Assembly (NCBI GenBank): GCA_023301015.1
Contig: JALZVI010000257.1
Coordinates: 1-6,657 of the forward strand
Source of the DNA: Rickettsiales bacterium
GTDB taxonomy: Bacteria > Pseudomonadota > Alphaproteobacteria > Rickettsiales > 21-14-0-20-44-7
DNA length: 6,657 nt
Direction: 5' to 3'
Positions 1-4,947 of the stretch are shown piece by piece (the stretch's first letter is position 1; the number at the start of each line of letters is the position of its first letter). The notes under the pieces are model-generated. The model was not told the origin of the DNA and did not search any database. It saw only the letters and a program-made list of their open reading frames with translations. The position numbers and the translations under genes are program-made.

Positions 1-261
1 GATATGTTTGATTGCGTTCTGCCAAGCCGTAATGCACGCAATGGACAGGTTTTCACCTCAGAAGGCGTGCTGAATATCAAAAACGCGCCTTTTGCCGATG
101 ATGGCAGCCCGATTGACCCAAACACCGAAGCGCCGACGCGTAATTATAGCAAAGCATACCTGCATCATCTGATGAAGTCGAACGAGATTCAGGGTTGCAT
201 GCTAGCGACGTGGCAAAATTTGCAGTTTTATCAAGATATGATGAAAAGACTGCGGAGCTAG
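1..261 (+). CDS. tgt: Queuine tRNA-ribosyltransferase, C-terminal part (5' end outside window)
   Basis: Tgt exchanges guanine-34 of GUN-anticodon tRNAs for a queuosine precursor in the cytoplasm. The reading frame is open from base 1, so this is the last 86 residues of a longer gene. The segment [16 protein letters not shown] matches the family signature. The Asp encoded at 10-12 corresponds to the catalytic nucleophile (Asp264 in E. coli, Asp280 in Zymomonas mobilis), and the following Arg residues match the tRNA-contact region. [10 protein letters not shown] and the closing [10 protein letters not shown] also match. Two things are odd. The C-x-C-x2-C stretch that normally follows 'DP' is replaced by NTEAPTR, and the later zinc-ligand His (T-x-H-N-L in most Tgt) is Gln (TWQNL, codon 214-216), so all four zinc ligands are absent. 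The protein also stops about 20-30 residues earlier than E. coli Tgt. The family assignment is secure; whether it is active is unknown. The catalytic Asp is kept, which argues against simple decay. Confidence 0.92.
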   Translation, partial: DMFDCVLPSRNARNGQVFTSEGVLNIKNAPFADDGSPIDPNTEAPTRNYSKAYLHHLMKSNEIQGCMLATWQNLQFYQDMMKRLRS

Positions 262-365
262 CCGCGCGCTTTTTCTTCATGCGGCGCGTCCTTCTCTTCT
301 GCTAAATCACTTAAGCTAATGCCAATCTCGTTTTAATTGTTATGAATCTCTATAGCCATTGCAAA

Positions 366-397
366 TTAAAACCAAGTCAAGAGTTAACGCACGTTAA
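366..397. promoter_or_regulatory. Possible regulator binding sites: TTAA-N7-TCAA and palindrome TTAACG-CA-CGTTAA
   Basis: Two motifs lie side by side. At 366-380 there is TTAA-N7-TCAA, one mismatch from the TTAA-N7-TTAA consensus of the alphaproteobacterial cell-cycle regulator CtrA. At 384-397 there is a perfect 6-base inverted repeat with a 2-base centre, TTAACG-CA-CGTTAA, which is also TTAA-N6-TTAA, one base short of the CtrA spacing. They sit about 70-100 bases upstream of the -10 element at 466-471. The symmetry is seen directly. Any assignment to CtrA, or to a different dimeric repressor or activator, is inference, and such AT-rich motifs arise easily by chance. Confidence 0.3.
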
Positions 398-462
398 GCC
401 ACACACAGATGCAAAACCGCTCTCCTTGTCACAAAAACTTCATGCTAAACTTGTTTTTGGCG

Positions 463-471
463 TGGTATAAT
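463..471 (+). promoter_or_regulatory. Extended -10 promoter for the TadE-like pair
   Basis: TGG-TATAAT is a perfect sigma-70-type -10 hexamer (466-471) with the TG extension one base upstream. No good -35 hexamer exists at 15-19 bases spacing (the candidates read CTAAAC, GCTAAA, TGCTAA), as is common for extended -10 promoters or those helped by an activator. Transcription would start near 478, giving a leader of roughly 34 bases before the ATG at 512. Confidence 0.5.
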
Positions 472-511
472 AATAGGATAAGCAGATAAATTTATATAAG
501 TGAAAAAACAT

Positions 512-1066
512 ATGAAACTATTTTCTAAGTTTAGAGAAGAAAAAGATGGGGTTACGGCAATTGAGTTTGCAATTGTTGCGCCTGTGTTTTTCCTCATTTT
601 CCTCGGCATAATTGAAGTTGGGTTGACGATGTTTTTTGACTCAACAATGAACACAGCCCTTCGCACAGCTGCTCGCCAAGGAATTCCGCAAGGCTATGAA
701 AACATGGCCGACTTGCGTGACAATATGGACGGATATATGGGCGGTGTATATGTGGGTGCACCACAAATGGCGATTCGCGTTATTTCAATCGCACCGCCAA
801 CAGTTGATGATGACGGATATATCAACTCTGGTGAATCTGAAGCAGAATTAGCTGAACTAGAAAGTATCTCGGCGTTATTCTCAGACGACCCAGAAGCGTT
901 CGTTGGGTCTTCCGATAGGTTTGAGCCTGGCCTTAGTGACCAAAGCGGAGCAATTACAGTTTACGCCGCGAAATATCAATGGGGCGGGTTCTCAGGAATG
1001 GTAGGCAGATTTTTGCCAGATAACTTATATGCAATCAGCGTTGTAAGAAATGAGGTTTTTGAATAA
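512..1066 (+). CDS. TadE-like pilus assembly protein / pseudopilin (first of pair)
   Basis: This is a 184-residue TadE-family protein. Members carry a type III prepilin-like segment that can be cut by the TadV/CpaA prepilin peptidase, and they support assembly of Tad/Flp pili in the envelope. Visible here: a short basic N-terminus, then DG-VTAIEFA with Glu at +5 after the Gly cleavage point, then a hydrophobic helix (about residues 17-40). The rest is a periplasmic domain without cysteine. A segment at 800-835 reads TVDDDGYINSGE and fits an EF-hand calcium loop at positions 3, 5, 6, 8 and 12, with Thr instead of Asp at position 1. I chose the ATG at 512 because it places a typical basic tip before the motif. 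An in-frame GTG at 500 would add four residues, and neither has a strong ribosome site. The stop overlaps the next start (TAATG), so the pair is probably translationally coupled. No other tad genes are in the window. TadE, TadF and TadG cannot be told apart confidently. Confidence 0.85.
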   Translation: MKLFSKFREEKDGVTAIEFAIVAPVFFLIFLGIIEVGLTMFFDSTMNTALRTAARQGIPQGYENMADLRDNMDGYMGGVYVGAPQMAIRVISIAPPTVDDDGYINSGESEAELAELESISALFSDDPEAFVGSSDRFEPGLSDQSGAITVYAAKYQWGGFSGMVGRFLPDNLYAISVVRNEVFE

Positions 1067-1914
1067 TGGATTTTGTAAAAAAATTATTGCGTAGAAAAGA
1101 AAACAAAGGCACAGCCGCGATAGAATTCGCGATTTTGTTGCCATTCTTGCTGCTAATGTTCTTCGGCTCATTCGAACTATCTAGATACATCATTGCTGTA
1201 CGCAAAATTGAAAACGTGACGAATGACATCAACTTCATCCTGTCACGAGAAGGAACAATTTATGACATTGACGGCAATGGCTCAACTAGCGCTGGCGAAG
1301 ACGCTGGAAGACTTGACCGCATGACAAGAGCGCTTGTGCCTATCTTAATGACGCCAAATCCTTCCGACAATTATGAGCTAGAAATACGTGCAGTTGCACG
1401 ACCTTTAGATGCAGAGGTTTCTCCAGACGTAGCACGTGTAATGTGGTCGCACAAAATCACCAATACAAGCGGCGCAAACCCAGCAAGCGTAAGCTCTAGC
1501 GAATCTGGCTTTACTATTGTAGAATCTACATCAAGCGCATCAGGCAGTCCGCAGCCTTCATCAATTTACGAAGATGAGTTTGGAGAAAGAGCGGAGCTAA
1601 CATTCCCTGGCCAAACATTCTTGATGATTAATTTCGCATCAGGATACAACCAAATCATCAACAGACTCTACAACCTAGTTAGCCTCAATCTTGGAGATGA
1701 CGATGTTGAGAAAGTTTCGACCTATGCCGTGCGCAGCAGGTGGTTTGACGATGGCGACGAAGTTTTGCAAGCGAACGAATTTTATAATGAAATGCAAATT
1801 TGCTTGGACTGCAATGTATTCCAATCCTCCAACCTAGGCGGCGGCGCTGCAGGGTCAGCATGCGCAGAGGACACAACTGCTCGCCCCAACACAAGCGGCT
1901 GCATTTTTAACTAG
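1066..1914 (+). CDS. TadE-like pseudopilin with EF-hand-like loop and C-terminal Cys cluster (second of pair)
   Basis: This is a 282-residue protein with the same architecture as its upstream neighbour. It has a basic tip, KG-TAAIEFA (cleavage-type Gly15, Glu at +5), a transmembrane helix (about residues 17-36) and a long extracytoplasmic domain. Residues 67-78 (bases 1264-1299) read DIDGNGSTSAGE and match an EF-hand loop at D1, D3, N5, G6 and E12, though position 8 is Thr rather than hydrophobic. A weaker partial match surrounds FDDGDEVLQANE (227-238). Residues 134-166 are Ser-rich and look like a linker. All four cysteines (246, 249, 266, 279) lie in the last 37 residues, the first two as CLDC, suggesting disulfides or a small metal site. 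The start is the ATG overlapping the previous stop; GAGG at 1052-1055 is a distant ribosome site. The family call rests on the N-terminal motif; the C-terminal domain is not one I recognise. Confidence 0.8.
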   Translation: MDFVKKLLRRKENKGTAAIEFAILLPFLLLMFFGSFELSRYIIAVRKIENVTNDINFILSREGTIYDIDGNGSTSAGEDAGRLDRMTRALVPILMTPNPSDNYELEIRAVARPLDAEVSPDVARVMWSHKITNTSGANPASVSSSESGFTIVESTSSASGSPQPSSIYEDEFGERAELTFPGQTFLMINFASGYNQIINRLYNLVSLNLGDDDVEKVSTYAVRSRWFDDGDEVLQANEFYNEMQICLDCNVFQSSNLGGGAAGSACAEDTTARPNTSGCIFN

Positions 1915-1978
1915 CGCTGATTTAAAAGCATCTAAACAAAAAAATTGCCTTACGTTTTCAATCTGCTAAAAATATAGC
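1915..1978 (+). other. Short spacer upstream of fliP, possible promoter and CtrA-like half-match
   Basis: This is a 64-base AT-rich spacer with no hairpin terminator. It contains TTAA-N7-TAAA at 1922-1936, one mismatch from the CtrA pattern, and a loose -35-like TTGCCT at 1945-1950 with only an A-rich -10 candidate about 17 bases on, next to the fliP start. Whether fliP has its own promoter or is read from the pseudopilin promoter cannot be decided from the sequence. Confidence 0.3.
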
Positions 1979-2722
1979 ATGAGAAAAAACTTCCCAAAAA
2001 TTATCCTTGCGGCGTTAGCTATTTTAGCATTCTCACAAAGCGCAATGGCCAACAGTCTCTCCCTAGATTTGGGTGAAGGCGGCGGCTTCACAGCCACAAT
2101 CGTACAAATGCTCGCACTTGTGACAGTGCTAAGCATGGCGCCAAGCATCATCATCATGGTAACAAGCTTTACCCGCATCGTGGTCGTGCTTTCCATGCTC
2201 CGCTCAGCGATGGGTTTACAGCAGTCACCGCCGAACACAGTCTTAATCAGCCTAGCACTTTTCCTCACCGCATTCATTATGGAGCCAGTTTTCACCGTGG
2301 CCTACAATGACGGGATCAAACCCCTCATGGAAGAGCAGATTTCTGAGGATGAAGCGTTTGAAAAGACAGCCGCGCCTTTCCGCACCTTCATGCTTGCAAA
2401 CACGCGCGAGAAAGATTTGAAGTTGTTTATGGACATGGCTGGCGTTGAACAATTTGAAGATCCTGACGACACAGAGCTACGCATGCTCGTTCCCGCCTTC
2501 ATGATTTCAGAGCTAAAACGCGCCTTTGAAATTGGCTTCCTAATCTTCATCCCATTCCTAATCATCGACATGCTGGTTGCATCCATCCTAATGGCCATGG
2601 GTATGATGATGCTTCCACCCGTAATCGTCTCCCTCCCCTTCAAAATCATCTTCTTCGTAATGATTGACGGCTGGTATATGTTGGCGGGCAGCTTGGTGCA
2701 AAGCTATTCAGGGGTGTTCTGA
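1979..2722 (+). CDS. fliP: Flagellar type III export apparatus protein FliP
   Basis: FliP forms, with FliQ and FliR, the membrane gate of the flagellar protein-export apparatus at the centre of the basal body. The product is 247 residues, close to the 245 of E. coli. It starts with a cleavable signal peptide (MRKN, hydrophobic stretch, AMA-N near residue 24), a known feature of FliP. Family blocks follow: PSIIIMVTSFTRIVVVLSMLR (55-75), SPPNTVLISLALFLT (83-97), a periplasmic segment (about 105-180), then FLIDM-type helices, a Met-rich MAMGMMMLPP segment (205-214) that corresponds to the gate region, and SLPFKIIFFVMIDGW near the end. There is no ribosome-binding site upstream. The last codon overlaps glmU by one base (TGATG). 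fliO, fliQ and fliR are not adjacent, so the gene stands apart from a flagellar cluster within this window. Confidence 0.97.
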   Translation: MRKNFPKIILAALAILAFSQSAMANSLSLDLGEGGGFTATIVQMLALVTVLSMAPSIIIMVTSFTRIVVVLSMLRSAMGLQQSPPNTVLISLALFLTAFIMEPVFTVAYNDGIKPLMEEQISEDEAFEKTAAPFRTFMLANTREKDLKLFMDMAGVEQFEDPDDTELRMLVPAFMISELKRAFEIGFLIFIPFLIIDMLVASILMAMGMMMLPPVIVSLPFKIIFFVMIDGWYMLAGSLVQSYSGVF

Positions 2723-3999
2723 TGAGCGAATTTGCAACTATAATTCTCGCGGCTGGAAATGGTACGCGGATGAAATCTGACTTGCCGAAGGTGATGCACA
2801 AAGTGGCGAATAAGCCGATGCTCTGGCATGTTCTGAGCGCGGCACAGGCGGCGGGTTCGGTGAAGAATGTGGTGATTGTGCAAGACTGCCACGCGGATGT
2901 GAAGAAGCTAGCGCTGGAATTTACGAACACAGAAATTGCGGTGCAGCAAGAGCAGCGCGGCACGGGCGATGCAGTGAAGGCAGCGGAAGCGTTGCTGACT
3001 GGGTTTACTGGCAAGGCGGTGATTTTAAATGGCGATTGCCCGTTGGTTGGCCTTATGGGTGACGAGCTGGCGGAATTTATTGACGCGAACAAAGATGTGA
3101 GCGTGCTGGGGTTTGAAGCCGAAGACCCAACTGGATATGGCAGATTGCTGATTGAAGACGAAAAGGTCTCAGCGATTATTGAAGAGAAAGATGCTAACGA
3201 CGAGCAAAAACAAATTCGCAGCTGCAACTCTGGTGTTTATGCGGTTGACGCAAAGCTGTTGTTTGAGCTGCTCGCGCAATTGGATAATAACAACTCCCAA
3301 GGAGAGTATTATTTGACGGATATTATTGCGGCGGCAAATGCGCAGAGCAAGGATGTTGCGTATAAAATTGCAGCTTATCAATCTGTGTTGCTTGGGGTTA
3401 ATAACAAATCTCAACTGGCAGATGCTGAAGCAATTATGCAAGACGAGCTGGTGAATGCAGCGCTGGACGCAGGCGTAACCATCACCTCCCCGTCAGATAC
3501 ATTCCTCTCCGCTGACACAAAATTTGGGCGCGATGTAACAATCAAGCCGTTCACTTATATAGACTCGAATGTTGAAATTGCGGATGGCGCACAGATTGGG
3601 CCTTTTGCGCATTTGCGTGCAGGAACTCGTGTTGGAGCGGGCGCAAAAATCGGCAATTTTGTTGAAGTTAAAAACGCCAATATCGGTGCGGGCGCAAAAG
3701 TTAGCCATTTGTCATATGTAGGCGATGCAGTTGTTGGTGCGGATGCAAACATTGGCGCAGGCACAATCACTTGCAATTATGACGGGTTCAACAAATTCAC
3801 CACCACCATCGGCGCAGGCGCGTTCATTGGCTCAAACACTGCACTTGTTGCACCTGTTGAAGTTGGCGCTGGCGCAATTGTTGCGGCTGGCAGCACAATC
3901 ACCAACGATGTTGACTCCGACGCGCTGGCAGTTGCACGCGCGCGACAGAAGAGTTTGACTGATGGCGCGAAGAAGTTTAAAGCTAAGGCGAAAAAGTAA
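2722..3999 (+). CDS. glmU: Bifunctional N-acetylglucosamine-1-phosphate uridyltransferase / glucosamine-1-phosphate acetyltransferase
   Basis: GlmU makes UDP-GlcNAc in the cytoplasm for peptidoglycan and lipopolysaccharide. Its C-terminal domain acetylates glucosamine-1-phosphate and its N-terminal domain adds UMP. Visible uridyltransferase motifs: LAAGNGTRM (9-17), DLPKVMH (20-26), QRGTGDA (78-84), NGDCP (103-107, Mg-binding Asp105), CNSGVY (168-173) and GVNN (225-228, Mg-binding Asn227). The acetyltransferase domain is a left-handed beta-helix of hexapeptide repeats with IGPFAHLRAG (292-301), NFVEVK (312-317), the catalytic-type His329 (E. coli His363) in KVSHLSYVGDA, and NIGAGTITCNYDG (343-355). 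The protein has 425 residues against 456 in E. coli. The missing part lies between GRDVTI (269-274) and IGPFA, so the helix seems shorter by one or two coils while active-site blocks are intact. The tail is Lys-rich. AGGGG at 2710-2714, 7 bases before the ATG, is a good ribosome site inside fliP. Confidence 0.98.
   Translation: MSEFATIILAAGNGTRMKSDLPKVMHKVANKPMLWHVLSAAQAAGSVKNVVIVQDCHADVKKLALEFTNTEIAVQQEQRGTGDAVKAAEALLTGFTGKAVILNGDCPLVGLMGDELAEFIDANKDVSVLGFEAEDPTGYGRLLIEDEKVSAIIEEKDANDEQKQIRSCNSGVYAVDAKLLFELLAQLDNNNSQGEYYLTDIIAAANAQSKDVAYKIAAYQSVLLGVNNKSQLADAEAIMQDELVNAALDAGVTITSPSDTFLSADTKFGRDVTIKPFTYIDSNVEIADGAQIGPFAHLRAGTRVGAGAKIGNFVEVKNANIGAGAKVSHLSYVGDAVVGADANIGAGTITCNYDGFNKFTTTIGAGAFIGSNTALVAPVEVGAGAIVAAGSTITNDVDSDALAVARARQKSLTDGAKKFKAKAKK
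3637..3699 (+). repeat. 12-base direct repeat GCGGGCGCAAAA within glmU
   Basis: GCGGGCGCAAAA occurs at 3637-3648 and again at 3688-3699, 51 bases apart and in the same frame. Each copy encodes AGAK in a hexapeptide coil of the GlmU beta-helix. Similar GGCGCAGGC strings recur further on. It reflects repeated protein structure, but it shows that this domain contains DNA repeats able to misalign. Confidence 0.6.
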
Positions 4000-4012
4000 C
4001 CTTGAGCAAAAA

Positions 4013-4909
4013 ATGGCATTAACAATCATCCCGCAGAAAACGAATTTTAAATTCATCAACAAGCGCAAGTTCACGCTTTTGCTGAGTGCAATTATGCTGG
4101 CTGCAACGGTGTTCTTACTACTCGAGCGCGGCTTCAACTATGGCATTGATTTCACTGGCGGAATTTTGGTGGAGATTGCAACAGAGAAAAATGTTGAGCT
4201 GGAAGACATCCGCAAAACATTGCCAAGCTCTTCCACATTGCAAAAAATTGATGATGGCGAAGCATTGATGATCCGATTGCCGCTTGACGAATCTCGCACG
4301 AATGAAGAAATTGTGGCTGAGCTGAAAGGCACTTTGGCAAGCGTAATTGACGGAGAAGTTGAATATCGCAAGGTAGATTATGTCGGCCCACAAGTTGGTG
4401 CAGAGCTGATTGAAACCGCGATTTTCGCCCTGCTCTCAGCATTTGGCGCGCTGCTTCTGTATGTATGGATTCGCTTTGAGTGGCAATATGCATTTGGCGC
4501 AGTTTTCTCATTGCTGCATGATTCAGTTGCCGTTGTAGGGTTTTTCCTCCTCACTCAACTTGAGTTTGACCTCTCAGCCGTGGCCGCAATTTTGACAGTG
4601 GTCGGTTATTCCATCAATGACACGGTGGTGATCTATGATCGCGTGCGTGAAAACATGCGCAAATATAAGAAAATGGCACTAGAGGAGCTTCTGGATTTGA
4701 GTGTTAACGAAACAATGTCACGTACAATTTTAACAGCGGGCACAACATTGCTCGCACTTGGCTGCCTGATTATATTCGGCGGAGAAATCCTCAAAACTTT
4801 CTCACTCGGAATGTTCTTTGGAGTGATAATTGGTACATATTCATCCATCTATGTTGCGGCTTTGGCACTACTTTATTTAGACCCGCGTCATGATGATGAA
4901 AATGAGTAG
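4013..4909 (+). CDS. secF: Protein translocase subunit SecF
   Basis: SecF works with SecD as an inner-membrane, proton-driven accessory of the SecYEG channel, pulling exported proteins into the periplasm. The 298-residue product has one N-terminal membrane helix (about 19-38), GIDFTGG (44-50) leading into the periplasmic domain, the VGPQVGAEL block (124-132), then five hydrophobic helices containing FRFEW-like IRFEW (153-157), LLHD (167-170) and the signature GYSINDTVVIYDRVREN (198-214). FGGEILKTFSLGM and GTYSSIYVA close the domain as in E. coli SecF. The ATG at 4013 gives a normal-length N-terminus; an in-frame ATG at 3962 lies inside glmU and adds a basic stretch foreign to the family. The gap from glmU is 13 bases with no clear Shine-Dalgarno sequence. 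SecD, normally encoded directly upstream, is not in the window. Confidence 0.97.
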   Translation: MALTIIPQKTNFKFINKRKFTLLLSAIMLAATVFLLLERGFNYGIDFTGGILVEIATEKNVELEDIRKTLPSSSTLQKIDDGEALMIRLPLDESRTNEEIVAELKGTLASVIDGEVEYRKVDYVGPQVGAELIETAIFALLSAFGALLLYVWIRFEWQYAFGAVFSLLHDSVAVVGFFLLTQLEFDLSAVAAILTVVGYSINDTVVIYDRVRENMRKYKKMALEELLDLSVNETMSRTILTAGTTLLALGCLIIFGGEILKTFSLGMFFGVIIGTYSSIYVAALALLYLDPRHDDENE

Positions 4910-4922
4910 AAAACTCAGAAAT

Positions 4923-4947
4923 TTCATGTATTACTATGGGACATGAA
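4923..4947 (+). promoter_or_regulatory. Inverted repeat enclosing the start codon of the next gene
   Basis: TTCATGT (4923-4929) and ACATGAA (4941-4947) form a perfect 7-base inverted repeat with an 11-base loop. The right arm contains the ATG at 4943 and the loop contains the GGGA-like ribosome-site candidate. In mRNA this would be a weak, AU-rich hairpin masking the start; as DNA it could be an operator. Function is inferred only from the symmetry. Confidence 0.35.

Larger units (their letters stand above)
262..511 (+). other. Intergenic region upstream of the TadE-like pair
   Basis: This 250-base non-coding stretch separates tgt from the pseudopilin genes and is richer in A+T than its flanks. 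It contains several TTAA motifs, a 14-base palindrome at 384-397 and an extended -10 promoter at 463-471. A short GC hairpin (261-265 with 281-285) follows the tgt stop, but it lacks a T-run and is not a convincing terminator. I see no small gene or RNA here. The tgt gene and the pseudopilin pair are probably separate transcription units. Confidence 0.6.

Noticed and set aside
261..290. GC hairpin after the tgt stop as a terminator
   Set aside because: Only a 5-base stem with a long loop and no following T-run.
262..324. Frameshift explaining the short Tgt C-terminus
   Set aside because: Neither alternative frame after 261 continues with recognisable Tgt tail sequence, so a frameshift is not supported.
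451..471. Sigma-54 promoter around TTGGCGTGG
   Set aside because: The GG at 459-460 is not followed by GC at the required 10-base spacing.
2646..3227. 193-codon open frame on the minus strand opposite fliP/glmU
   Set aside because: It lies wholly opposite well-identified genes, its translation is low-complexity Ser/Ala/Phe-rich, and no family motif is visible; it mirrors the coding bias of glmU.
4152..4511. 119-codon minus-strand open frame opposite secF
   Set aside because: Opposite a clear secF with no recognisable protein features or start signals.
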